From Amblyomma americanum (lineage: Eukaryota > Arthropoda > Arachnida > Ixodida > Ixodidae), in assembly GCF_052857255.1 (NCBI RefSeq), contig NC_135505.1, positions 62,037,149 through 62,101,148 of the forward strand: 64,000 nt of DNA, given 5' to 3'. Below the pieces are notes generated by a model. The model did no database searches. It saw only the letters and a list, made by a program, of their open reading frames with translations, and was not told where the DNA came from. Shown here piece after piece: positions 11,575 to 20,716 of the stretch (position 1 is the first letter of the stretch; every line of letters begins with the position of its first letter). Made by a program: the position numbers and the translations under genes.

Positions 11575-12135
11575 TCTAGAGGTAAACGTTGGTGATGGTA
11601 GTTCCTGTAATCGCATTCGAAGGTATTGAATGAAACTAAAGGTACTCGCTGTTACTGCCTTCAAGGGTAGTAAATGCTACTGAAGGTAGCTCGTGTTACT
11701 ACTTTCAGTGGTAGTAAATGTTACTAAAGATAGTCCTTGTACACTCTAAAAAAAAAGGTAGTTGCAGTTACTAACTTTTAGGGTAGTAACTGCTTGTCAC
11801 ATATGTTACTACCTAGGTAGTAACTGTAGGTAGTAACTGCAAGGTAGTGGTTGTTGAGGTAGTAACAGGAACTACGCTATGTAACAGTTACTACCCTTGG
11901 GGTAGTAAGTAGAGCTACCTTTAATGTAGTAACGGCAACTACCTATAGTGGCATTTACTACTTCTGGAGGTAGTAACAGGTACTACCTTAAGTAACAGTT
12001 ACTACCCTTGGGGTAGTAAGTAGAGCTACCTTTAATGTAGTAACGGCAACTACCTATAGTGGCATTTACTACCTCTGGAGGTAGTATCGGGAACTACTTT
12101 TAGGAATACTTACTATACCCTGGATAGTAGTGATC
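11575..12135. repeat. GGTAGTAA / TTACTACC motif array, left copy
   Basis: The octamer GGTAGTAA and its complement recur every 10-30 bases. A 111-bp unit is directly duplicated (11881-11991 and 11992-12102). A terminus-like sequence, CTCTAAAAAAAAAGGTAG, starts near 11745. The next 120 bases match the reverse complement of the array's outer edge at ~50895-51016. It may be the subterminal region of a DNA transposon or a MITE cluster. It ends 155 bases from the polyadenylation signal of the SAMD3-like gene. Confidence 0.8.
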
Positions 12136-12289
12136 GCAACCACCTTTTGCAAACAGCTCTGCTTTGTTGTTGATGAGGCAACCACCAGCCTGAATGTTGG
12201 CTAACAAAAGTTACAAGCAATATGAAGCAATGGGCTTATATGGCTGCTCCAAAAAGAACCAAACAAATTTTCTTGAAACGATGCAATGT

Positions 12290-12295
12290 TTATTT
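12290..12295 (-). promoter_or_regulatory. AATAAA polyadenylation signal, SAMD3-like gene
   Basis: A canonical AATAAA on the minus strand lies 15 bases past the TAA stop at 12310-12312. It fits a short 3' UTR for the minus-strand gene whose last exon is 12310-12575. Confidence 0.55.
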
Positions 12296-12309
12296 CTTGC
12301 TGGAATGGC

Positions 12310-12575
12310 TTAATCGGCTTTTTCCAGCAAAGCAATCGCCCGCAGCGTGACTGGCTTCAGGGGCATTGATTTTAGGCCACAGAAATGCTCTAAAACAGCA
12401 AAGGTGTTCTTGTTTTTTTTTTGGAGTATTCGATGTTCATGACCCAATATATTTCCATGACTGTGGCGAATCCACTTATCACATCTATTGCTTCCACTTT
12501 CATGTTTTCGAATGTTACACACACATTTGTTGCAGTATGCGGCTTGTCATTCATGAAAATGGAAGGGTAGCTGTC
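12310..12575 (-). pseudogene. SAMD3-like gene, last exon, two compensating frameshifts
   Basis: The exon begins after a TTTGATTACAG acceptor with DSYPSIFMNDKPHTATNVC. It then makes sense only in a second frame (VTFENMKVEAIDVISGF, then ATVMEIYWVMNIEYSKK), and after a run of ten A it returns to the first frame (NTFAVLEHFCGLKSMPLKP, then ALLEKAD and TAA). The order matches the C-terminus of the multicopy animal proteins annotated as SAMD3-like (sterile alpha motif domain-containing protein 3-like), whose biochemical role is unknown. The shifts lie near 12527 and in the homopolymer at ~12415-12425. The second could be a sequencing error; the first is less likely to be. Together with a stop in exon 42371-42533 this suggests a pseudogene. 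Confidence 0.6.
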
Positions 12576-12655
12576 CTGTAATCAAATGGAATTTATAGAA
12601 AACAAGGCACTTTCAAGCAAGCCAAAAACCAAACAGGAAATCAAGTAAATCTTAC

Positions 12656-12729
12656 CGGTCCTCTTAGGTAGAATGCCTCCTCTTTCACTAAGTGTGGTAG
12701 GAGTTGAAGTACGCCAACAGCAAAGCAAT
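12656..12729 (-). pseudogene. SAMD3-like gene, penultimate exon
   Basis: This is a 74-nt exon. The acceptor CTTGCGCACAG precedes it, the donor is CCG|GTAAGA, and it enters in phase 1 and leaves in phase 0. It reads CFAVGVLQLLPHLVKEE and then AFYLRGP. Both phases fit the neighbouring exons exactly (12832-13006 ends with one base of a codon; 12575 starts a codon). It is undamaged. Confidence 0.7.
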
Positions 12730-12831
12730 CTGTGCGCAAGGAAAAGGAAATTCGTAGAAGCGGACAATTACAGAAACAAGAAAATAAAATGCAAGAAATT
12801 AGAATGAATAAACAAATTTCTCAAAACGTAC

Positions 12832-13006
12832 ATTTCTTTGCGTCACCTTCACTGTCAGCAATTGCCTTTTGTACCTCACTGAAAATTTTTTGTGCTGTGC
12901 GTGATGTTTTAAGGATGCTGAACAATCTTTGTCCATGACCATTTATGAAGCCAAGTAACTTTCGTTCGAAGTCAACCTTGCAGATTTCCATGAACTCCTG
13001 GTGAAT
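12832..13006 (-). pseudogene. SAMD3-like gene, exon with conserved QEF segment
   Basis: This is a 175-nt exon with acceptor ATAACTTTCAG and donor AAAT|GTACGT. It reads IHQEFMEICKVDFERKLLGF, then INGHGQRLFSILKTSR and a helical stretch to GDAKK. The pattern (I/V)xxEFxxIxxxxLxxxFLxxL follows the 'YPAL' segment in SAMD3-like proteins. Here that segment lies in exon 36816-37030, so LINEs C/B and D/E would separate the two. The phase does not match directly (2 versus 0), so an intervening exon is missing or unrecognised. Confidence 0.65.
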
Positions 13007-13330
13007 CTGAAAGTTATGAATGAAAACAGCCACAAGTTAACAGTACAGTCTCAACGGATTGACAATTCAAAGCAAGCAGAGAGAGAACCTAATCAAATAA
13101 AACCCCGGTGCTGCAAAATTCAACACTGGGATATTTAGTCACTGTAATAATACATCACCATCACAACACCCCACAAGGGCACCTTGTGTAACGAGGTGTT
13201 GGTGCTTGGCGCCACCACGGACCCTTAGCCCCCATACTGAAGCTGTCATCCGTACCGTGGCGATAGGTTGAAAGGTGGAGGGAAGAAACCTTGAACGGTG
13301 GCGGTCGAGGAAGTGGTCAATCCTCGGCCG

Positions 13331-13954
13331 ATGGGCTCCTCGTCTGTCTACCAGGGGGGAGTCCCGGGACCTTCCTCTGTGTATAAGGGTGAATCAGAGG
13401 CGACAAAGTATTTGGAACCCTTAGCCAGTACATGCCGTATGGAAAAAATATTTTCAAAAAAATCTGATCGGCTCCCAAAAAGGAGTCGCACCGATGCGAA
13501 ACAATTGATGCCACAGAAACCAGAAACGTTTCCGAAGTTTTTCATGGTTCATTCAAACACTGATGAACCGGTAGCCAACCTGTCTGCATTTGTCATCGCC
13601 AACACCCTAAAAAGCTGTGTAGGCAAAAACTACAAAGCAAAAAAGCAGCGAACCGGAGATCTCCTTGTAGAAATAAACACAAAAGAACAGAGCGCGAAAC
13701 TGATGTCTTTACAGAATCTTGGAGAAATGAGCGTACAGGTAACCCCGCACCGCACCCTGAACCACTCAAAGGGCGTCATATCTGAATATGAACTCCTACA
13801 GAGTACGGATGCGGAAATGGAAGAAGAACTAGCTGAACAAGGAGTAATAGCAGCCCGACGAATAACCATCCGGAGAAATAATGCTGAAATCAAGACAAAA
13901 CACATCGTCCTAACTTTCAATAGTACAACTCTGCCTGATTCCATCCACGCCGCA
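13331..13954 (+). pseudogene. LINE copy C ORF1, N-terminal part (cut by copy B)
   Basis: ORF1 of copy C starts at ATG 13331 (MGSSSVYQGGVPGPSS) and runs 208 codons to the insertion point of copy B, where translation would run on into B's 5' UTR. It includes a basic segment (KKSDRLPKRSRTDAK) and the RNA-binding N-terminal domain seen in the other copies (FPKFFMVHS, then QVTPHRTLNHSKGVISEYEL). The second half is at 19815-20690, in the same frame once the insert and one target copy are discounted, for about 499 residues in all. An in-frame GTG lies further upstream at 13298; ATG 13331 is the better start. Confidence 0.85.
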
Positions 13955-14504
13955 CCCCGCAGGGGGGCGCCTGCAGCTTGCAGGCGTCGCGACGGTGAGT
14001 GGCGTCACCGCGGGTTCCCGAGCATCCGCAGGGACATCCCCGCAAGGGGATGATGGTGAACTGTGCATCACCACGGACCCGAGCACCCGCGCCTCGCCGT
14101 GCGTGGCATCGCCGTGTCCGGGGAAAAGGGGATCCTGGTGGTTGAGCCGATGCCGAGCGTTTGGACCTTTAAGGCCCCTTGGCAAAGGCAACACACCACT
14201 TTGGCCCCAACTTCCTGCAGACGGCACCTATGGCCTGACCCGACCGGGGGGAATCGGCAGTCGCCTTTTCCTATCCGCCTCTCCATCTTTCACTTTCCTA
14301 TCTCTGTCTCACAACTCTTCTATATCCTACTCGCTTCTTGGTTTTTCCTGTTTTCCTGGCGGTGAGGGTTAACCTTGTGTGACCAACTACCCTGAGTTGA
14401 GTCATATTTGGTTATAGTTAAGGTGTACAGCTGGCGTGGGCAGGACTTGCTTTCAAGTTCCTGTCCCGTCCCCTTGTTGGACTCCGTGGTGGGTGGCTGG
14501 CACC

Positions 14505-15716
14505 ATGACCGAAAAACTAAATTTTTTCATGGCTCCACCATTATCCAAACCTGATCGCTCTCTAAAAAGAGGGCGGAACGAAGCAGCTGATTTTTTCTCA
14601 AAAAAGAGACAAACATTTTCAAAGTTCCACGTAATCCACAGTGAAAGTGACAGAATACAGGCAAGAATAATATCCCCATTCCTTGTGTCAAAATGCTTAA
14701 CCGATACCTTGGGCCCTGGCTACAAGGTCTCAAAAATGTCCAGCGGCGACTTACTTCTTGAGCTGCGCGACAGCATCCAGTGTTCAAAACTCTCCAACAT
14801 TGCGTCTATAGGGGACATCTCTGTCTCTGTAACCCCCCACCGATCTCTAAACACAGTCCGAGGTGTAATCTCGGAATCAGACTTTATCCATATCACAGAA
14901 GCTGAAATGCTTGAAGGGCTTACCGACCAGAATGTAATCGATGTTCACCGAATCAAGATCCGCAGGGATAACAAAGAAATAGATACCAAACACATGGTCC
15001 TCACATTTAATACCAGTACCTTGCCCGAAACGATCGAAGTTGGATATTTGAAAGTCAACGTCAGACATTATATACCCAATCCCCGCCGATGTTTCAACTG
15101 TCAAAAGTTTGGCCACGGCTCACAAAGTTGCCGCGGCCGCAAAACCTGCGCGAAATGCGCTTCGAAAGACCAGCATTCTGAGGAATGTGATGCAGCACTG
15201 CACTGCGCAAACTGCGAAGGAGACCATGCAGCGTACTCCAGGGCATGTCCGTCCTGGAAAAAAGAAAAGGAAATAATTACCATAAAGACAAAAGAAAACA
15301 TTTCATTCAAAGAAGCAAGGAGGCGTTTTGCGCTTACGAACACATTCTCTTTCACAGCAAAACCCAACTTCGCTGATGTGGTGCGCGGGGGCGTAGCACC
15401 ACACAGCTCTACGGCACCTGCCGAGGCTGCTTTCACAGAGCCAGTGGCAGGGCCATCCACGCCCCAGGCAGGGACAGCGAAGGCTGCTCTGCCACCCTCA
15501 AAGCAGGGAGCGCCGGTCCATGGGTCGGCATCCCGCAGGACCTCCCCCCGTCGGGAGAGGCCTGAAACTAACACAACCGCGGGCCCTCCGCGGTTCTCCA
15601 GCACCTCGGTTGAGGTGATGGATACAGCACCCACTCCGCCTCCACTACAGAGGCGGAACAGCTCTCTTGAGCGGAAAAAAGACAGGCCCCTCATAACGGG
15701 CCCACCACATAAGTAA
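14505..15716 (+). CDS. LINE copy B ORF1, RNA-binding CCHC protein
   Basis: This is an open 403-residue ORF1 starting MTEKLNFFMAPPLSKPDRS at ATG 14505. The frame is also open upstream, but the ATG after GGCACC fits best; a second in-frame ATG is nine codons downstream and is the likely start in copies A and E. The N-terminal part (FHVIHSE, then SVTPHRSLNTVRGVISESDF) resembles the RRM-like domain of I/Jockey ORF1 proteins. Three knuckles follow: CFNCQKFGHGSQSC, CAKCASKDQHSEEC and CANCEGDHAAYSRAC. Next come a KEARRRF basic helix and a Pro/Ser/Thr-rich tail ending GPPHK. The protein is expected to bind LINE RNA and help target-primed reverse transcription. ORF2 starts 32 bases downstream. Confidence 0.92.
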   Translation: MTEKLNFFMAPPLSKPDRSLKRGRNEAADFFSKKRQTFSKFHVIHSESDRIQARIISPFLVSKCLTDTLGPGYKVSKMSSGDLLLELRDSIQCSKLSNIASIGDISVSVTPHRSLNTVRGVISESDFIHITEAEMLEGLTDQNVIDVHRIKIRRDNKEIDTKHMVLTFNTSTLPETIEVGYLKVNVRHYIPNPRRCFNCQKFGHGSQSCRGRKTCAKCASKDQHSEECDAALHCANCEGDHAAYSRACPSWKKEKEIITIKTKENISFKEARRRFALTNTFSFTAKPNFADVVRGGVAPHSSTAPAEAAFTEPVAGPSTPQAGTAKAALPPSKQGAPVHGSASRRTSPRRERPETNTTAGPPRFSSTSVEVMDTAPTPPPLQRRNSSLERKKDRPLITGPPHK

Positions 15717-15748
15717 ATCTCCTTTCATTTTCTCTCAAAAACATAAAC

Positions 15749-18700
15749 ATGGCTTTTTTAATCCATTGGAATTGTAGAGGACTTATGCGGAATTACAGCG
15801 ACATAACACATATTTTAGGGTCAATGTTACCCACAGCTTTATGTCTTCAGGAGACCAATCTTGGTCCACAACATGTACATATCCTGAAACATTATAAAAC
15901 TTTTAGACGCGATCGAGAGCAGGCAAATCGGCTATCGGGAGGCGTCGCGATAGTCGTTCAAAGCGGTGTCCCTGCTCAAGAAATTAAGCTCAAAACAAAA
16001 CTTGAGGCGGTTGCAGTCAGTATCGTAAGCTACAAAACATTAACAATCTGTTCCGTATACATTCCTCCACATTTTATGTTAACACTCCATGATCTACAGC
16101 AACTGATCAGAGAACTTCCGGAGCCATATCTGTTACTTGGGGATTTTAATGCTCACTCCTCCCTGTGGGGAAGCGAACGCTGTGATGCTAGAGGTCAAAT
16201 AATCGAAGATTTTATCCTGACGAATAATGTATGTCTTTTAAATACGAAAAAGGCCACATACTGTTCCCCAACGTCTGGGAAAATGAGCAGTTTAGACCTG
16301 TCTTTTTGTTCACCTTCTGTTTTTAGTGATTTTAAGTGGGACGTTTTAGACAACCCATTTGGGAGTGATCACCTACCAGTTTTTATAAGCCTATCATCCT
16401 CGCCTGCAGTCACCCCAACCAAACCACGGCGATGGAAGCTACATCTAGCTGATTGGGCGTTGTTTAGAGAAAAGGCCAGATTAGAGGACATTTACTCAGA
16501 AACACTTAGCATAGATGAAATCAATGAAATTCTCACAAAATGTATCATCGATGCTGCACGGCTAGCTATTCCCCGGTCCACAGGCGTGGTGCGCCAGAAC
16601 CACAAGGTATGGTGGACGCGAGAATGTTGGGAAGCCAAAAAACAACAAAATAAGGCCTGGGGTGTATTTCGTAGGTATCCTACTCACGAAATTCTAATAG
16701 CTTTCAAAAAGGCAAAAGCTAAAGCCCGATATATACGGCGGAACGCGGGAAAAATGTCTTGGCAAAATTATGTGTCGTCCATAAACAGCTCGGTAACATC
16801 AAAAAAACTGTGGGAGCAGGTCAGAAAAGTAAATGGCAGCTATTCCCCATTCACCCTTCCTCTGCTGACGGATCCTGGAATTCAGACAAGTATTAAAGAA
16901 CAGGCAGACATTTTGGGGCAACATTTTTTTATAGTTTCTAGTTCTTCCCACTATACACAGTCATTCTTAAAATACAAAAACATAACCGAAAAACAAAGAC
17001 TCCCTACGGCAGGCAGCACAAACGAGACTTACAATAATTTGATTACACTTCAAGAAATACAGAGAGTACTGTCTATAGGTAAACAAACTGCACCAGGCCC
17101 CGACGAAATTCATTATGAAATGCTGTCCCATCTATCTGAGCAATCTGTAGAAGTTCTAAAATTTTTTAACAAAATATGGGTAGTAGGGAAAATGCCAGCT
17201 GCTTGGAAAAAAGCCATTATTGTTCCATTTCTAAAACCAGGAAAGCCACCAACCTCCCCTAACAGTTACAGGCCTATAATCCTTACAAGCTGTCTTGCCA
17301 AATCTTTTGAGAGTGTTATAAATATTAGATTAATGTTTATTCTGGAATCCCGAGAGCTTCTTGATGTCCACCAATGTGGCTTTAAAAAAACATGTTCCAC
17401 AGTCGACCATTTGGTCCGCCTGGAAAACACAATCCGAGAGGCCTTTATACACAGACAACACTGCCTTTCAGTTTTTTTCGATATGGAGAAGGCATATGAC
17501 ACGACCTGGAGGTTCGGGATTCTTCGCGACCTGGCAGAGCTTGGTATCCGCGGGAGGATGCTGAAATATATGAGCGACCTTTTATCCAACCGTTCTTTCC
17601 AAGTTCGTCTCGGCGCAACCCTCTCAAATAATTTTACTCAGGAAAACGGCGTTCCTCAGGGATGCATTTTAAGTACTACATTGTTCATAGTAAAAATGAA
17701 TTCTTTAACCAGTATAATTCCACAGTCCATTATGTACTCGGTCTACGTTGATGACCTTAAAACTGCGTGCACATCTTCTAGCCTGGCAACTTGTGAGAGA
17801 CAACTACAACTCACAATAAACAAATTAGCACTTTGGGCAGAAAGAAATGGATTTAGGTTTTCTCCACAGAAAACTGTTGCGGTTCTTTTCTCGCTGCAGA
17901 GAGGACTGCAGATTAATCCCACCCTCCACTTGAACGACATCACACTTCCAGTAAAACAAGAACACAAATTTTTAGGCTTAACTTTTGACAAAAAGCTAAC
18001 GTTTCTGCCACATATAAACACCCTAAAAAAGAAAGCCACCCAATCCCTGAATATACTTAAAGTACTCTCACGGAAGCGTTGGGGATCCGATAGGAGGTGC
18101 CTAATGCACATCTATCGCTCTCTAGTACGCTCTTCGTTAGACTATGGATCCATAGTGTATGGGTCTGCGAGGCCATCATACCTTAAAAAGCTAGATCCAG
18201 TACAAAACCTCGGGTTGCGCCTTTCAACTGGTGCTTACAGAACATCACCCATAAATAGCCTTCACGTAGAAGCAAATGAACTGACCCTCACCAACAGGAG
18301 AACAATGCTTACCTGTGCATACGTACTGAAAATAAGGTCGCTACCGAAACATCTTTGTTACACCATAGTTACAAAATGCCCATCCAGAACACTGTTCACC
18401 AACAAACCTCAAGCTGTAAAACCATTGCTCCTCCGCTTTGAAGAAATATGCGAAGAAATAAACATACTAGATGCACTTCCTGATGTTGCCCAGAGACCCG
18501 ATAGGTTGCCACCTTGGTACTTGTTTCCTGGTGTATGCGATTTCGCACTGACACACATTAAAAAAAGACATACCCCACTGGAACATATACAGCAAGAGTT
18601 TCTTGGAGTAAGCGAAAAATACAAGAATTGCACAGATTTCTACACAGATGGATCTAAGACAGCACTCTATGTAGGGAGCGCGATAGTGCAAGGGAAATGG

Positions 18701-19462
18701 GAAAAAGTAGTCAGGCTGCCTCAGTGCGCTTCAATATTTACAGCAGAATGCTACGCCATTGCTCTAGCTGTAGAACAAATATTGAAGAAAAACATACAGA
18801 ACAGTGTTATCTACAGTGACTCCCTCAGCGTAATTACAGCAATAAACCCCAGAAATGCAACTGAACCCTTAATAGGAAACATAATACATAATGTAATACG
18901 AGCTGATTCACAAGGACATACAATAAAGTTTTGCTGGGTTCCCAGTCACGTGGGCATCAGCGGAAATGAGAGGGCTGATGCAAGCGCCGCACTTGCCCTT
19001 AACGCAAAAATAAAACCAGTAAACATACCGCATAAGGACTGCATCAAGTCAGTCCAGAATAAATTGAGAGAAAAATGGCAGGCCTCTTGGGACAACGAGG
19101 TTAACAACAAGCTGCACTTTGTAAAACCTGTCCTGGGTGAATGGAAGACCTGTAGGCACCAGGAACGATTTATTGAAGTAATTTTATGTCGTCTCCGCAT
19201 TGGACATACACACATTACACATAATTTCTTACTAACGAAACAAGACAAACCTCGTTGTGAAAGATGTGAAGACGAACTAACAATAAACCATATTTTATTC
19301 TCTTGTGCAAAACTCGAAAAACTAAGAAATAAGCACTTTACGAAGTTTTATAATGAATACATTCCTTTACACCCAGCGCTGCTTTTAGGCGAAAATGCCA
19401 TTGTTAACATATCTTCCGTTTTTAGCTTTTTAAAAGAAGCAGATGTTCTTCAGAAACTGTAA
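15749..19462 (+). CDS. LINE copy B ORF2, endonuclease-reverse transcriptase-RNase H
   Basis: This is an open 1237-residue polyprotein. Approximate order: APE endonuclease at 1-225 (HWNCRG, LQETNL, GDFNAHS, SDHLP); RT at 450-800 with FFDMEKAYDTTW (motif A), GVPQGCILS (B) and YVDD (C, catalytic Asp pair); RNase H at ~960-1085 (FYTDGSK, AECYAI, IYSDSLS, WVPSHVGISGNERAD); and a C-terminal knuckle (CERCEDELTINHILFSC). All catalytic motifs read intact. It would nick the target, prime reverse transcription there and remove template RNA. Its sequence is clearly diverged from copies A and E, although its 5' UTR and ORF1 N-half are nearly the same as in E. Second residues differ too: IHWNC here, IQWNC in A, D and E. 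Confidence 0.95.
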   Translation: MAFLIHWNCRGLMRNYSDITHILGSMLPTALCLQETNLGPQHVHILKHYKTFRRDREQANRLSGGVAIVVQSGVPAQEIKLKTKLEAVAVSIVSYKTLTICSVYIPPHFMLTLHDLQQLIRELPEPYLLLGDFNAHSSLWGSERCDARGQIIEDFILTNNVCLLNTKKATYCSPTSGKMSSLDLSFCSPSVFSDFKWDVLDNPFGSDHLPVFISLSSSPAVTPTKPRRWKLHLADWALFREKARLEDIYSETLSIDEINEILTKCIIDAARLAIPRSTGVVRQNHKVWWTRECWEAKKQQNKAWGVFRRYPTHEILIAFKKAKAKARYIRRNAGKMSWQNYVSSINSSVTSKKLWEQVRKVNGSYSPFTLPLLTDPGIQTSIKEQADILGQHFFIVSSSSHYTQSFLKYKNITEKQRLPTAGSTNETYNNLITLQEIQRVLSIGKQTAPGPDEIHYEMLSHLSEQSVEVLKFFNKIWVVGKMPAAWKKAIIVPFLKPGKPPTSPNSYRPIILTSCLAKSFESVINIRLMFILESRELLDVHQCGFKKTCSTVDHLVRLENTIREAFIHRQHCLSVFFDMEKAYDTTWRFGILRDLAELGIRGRMLKYMSDLLSNRSFQVRLGATLSNNFTQENGVPQGCILSTTLFIVKMNSLTSIIPQSIMYSVYVDDLKTACTSSSLATCERQLQLTINKLALWAERNGFRFSPQKTVAVLFSLQRGLQINPTLHLNDITLPVKQEHKFLGLTFDKKLTFLPHINTLKKKATQSLNILKVLSRKRWGSDRRCLMHIYRSLVRSSLDYGSIVYGSARPSYLKKLDPVQNLGLRLSTGAYRTSPINSLHVEANELTLTNRRTMLTCAYVLKIRSLPKHLCYTIVTKCPSRTLFTNKPQAVKPLLLRFEEICEEINILDALPDVAQRPDRLPPWYLFPGVCDFALTHIKKRHTPLEHIQQEFLGVSEKYKNCTDFYTDGSKTALYVGSAIVQGKWEKVVRLPQCASIFTAECYAIALAVEQILKKNIQNSVIYSDSLSVITAINPRNATEPLIGNIIHNVIRADSQGHTIKFCWVPSHVGISGNERADASAALALNAKIKPVNIPHKDCIKSVQNKLREKWQASWDNEVNNKLHFVKPVLGEWKTCRHQERFIEVILCRLRIGHTHITHNFLLTKQDKPRCERCEDELTINHILFSCAKLEKLRNKHFTKFYNEYIPLHPALLLGENAIVNISSVFSFLKEADVLQKL

Positions 19463-19745
19463 ACTTTGATCCAGAGCTTTGCTTTAAAATGTGATGCATT
19501 TCAGCCATTTTATCATTCCATGAGAAGAGGGCTGAGGTGGGTATTTGAATGGTTGGGAGCCTCAGGATCCTTGCCCAGCCAAGGATGGCTACTGAGGTTA
19601 TCTGACCTTCTTGAAAGCGTTTATTTTTAGCCATTTATAAAATTTCTTCTTTCTCTTATTACTACCAGAACGTAATAGCAATTTAAGTCCTCTAAACAAC
19701 CATGTTTCCTCCCACCTACAGAAAAGTGTCCATATACCTTGAGCC
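19463..19745 (+). other. Extended 3' UTR segment of LINE copy B
   Basis: About 280 bases lie between the ORF2 stop and the conserved terminal hairpin. Copies A and E have only ~50 bases here. The segment is not repeated elsewhere in the window and has no long ORF on the plus strand. It could be a captured flank from read-through of an earlier 3' end, or simply a subfamily difference. Confidence 0.55.
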
Positions 19746-19778
19746 TGGCGCATGATAGCCTTAGCTGCTTATGTGCCA
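19746..19778 (+). other. 3'-terminal hairpin of LINE copy B
   Basis: An 8-bp stem, TGGCGCAT / ATGTGCCA (one G-U pair), encloses the loop GATAGCCTTAGCTGCTT. It has the same position and loop as in the other copies. Confidence 0.75.
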
Positions 19779-19814
19779 TTAAACCCAACACAACACAACA
19801 CCATCCACGTCGCA

Positions 19815-20690
19815 TACCTCCATTGTAAAGTCCGCCCATACATACCAAATCCGAGACGATGTTTCAAGTGCCAGCGCTTTGGACACAGCATGTTGGCTTG
19901 CCGGGGCAAACCCACGTGTGTCACATGCGCAGAAGACGCACATACAGAAGAAAGATGCGAACGCACTCCAAAATGCATCAACTGCAATGGCGCACATGGC
20001 GCGTACTCCAGGTCGTGCCCAGTTTGGAAAACAGAAAAACAAGTCATAACTTTGAAGACCACAGAAAACCTGTCCTACTTTGAAGCAAAAAAACGCGTCT
20101 CTTTCCAACAGAAAGGGACATACTCCGAAGCGGTGACGCTGGGACCGCCGCCGCCTTCGGTTTCTGTCGGCACACAGGTCGATCCGAAGGACCTGGGGTC
20201 GACAACCAAGTCCCCACCACAGAAGTCAATGACACAGTCCACAGGGCTGAAAATTTCGCGGGAAGACCACGCGATTCTCGCCGGAGGCCCTCAGGCCCTA
20301 CTTTCAGCAGTGGCATCCTCGGCGATAGACACCCAGAACAGCTATGCTGAACTGGACCTGTCGCCCCACCCCTATAAGAAGGCAACTACTGGCCCAAAAG
20401 ACTCTGCCGCTAGAGCAGGGCCTGGTTCAGCGGTGCCAGCAAAAAAGACGAATGCGAAGGCCACGGGCCATCGCAACCAAGAAGCATCCTCCACGTCCAC
20501 CGTGGAGGAGATGGATGTCAGCGAAAGTCCGCGGACATCTAAAATACACGCATCCGCGGAATCTCCGCAGAAATCCGGCGCCACGAAAGTGGCGATGGAT
20601 ACAACTCCTAGTTCGCCACCGCTGCAGCGGCGGCGAGACTCCCTAGAGAAAAAAGGGAAACCACGAATCACTGCTCCTGAAAATAAGTGA
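19815..20690 (+). pseudogene. LINE copy C ORF1, C-terminal part (cut by copy B)
   Basis: This continues ORF1 of copy C after the B insertion, 291 codons to TGA at 20688-20690. It carries the knuckles CFKCQRFGHSMLAC, CVTCAEDAHTEERC and CINCNGAHGAYSRSC, then a long low-complexity tail ending SLEKKGKPRITAPENK. The tail is longer and unlike that of A/B/E, while the last ~15 residues keep the (S)LE(R/K)KK..PLIT/RITAP pattern. A product could start only from an internal codon, so as it stands it is a fragment. Confidence 0.85.
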
Positions 20691-20716
20691 CTTTCCCCAA
20701 TCCCCAACTTATCACA

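Larger units (their letters stand above)
13955..19800 (+). mobile_element. I-like LINE, copy B (full length, ORFs open), inside copy C
   Basis: The element starts CCCCGCAGGGGGGCG and ends in an ACAACACAACA tail. It is flanked by a 14-bp target duplication, CCATCCACGYCGCA, at 13941-13954 and 19801-19814, with one C/T difference. It has a ~550-nt 5' UTR, ORF1 (403 aa), ORF2 (1237 aa) and an unusually long 3' UTR (~340 nt versus ~95 in A and E). It is inserted in sense orientation in ORF1 of copy C, so C is older. With both ORFs open it may have been recently active. Confidence 0.93.

Noticed and set aside
12310..12522. Reading the last SAMD3-like exon in one uninterrupted frame
   Set aside because: That frame is open but its middle part has no family resemblance, whereas the second frame restores it between two shifts.
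20687..20716. ORF2 of LINE C starting upstream of ATG 20717, overlapping the ORF1 stop
   Set aside because: The upstream start is only a GTG, and ATG 20717 aligns with the MAFLIQWNC start of the other copies.
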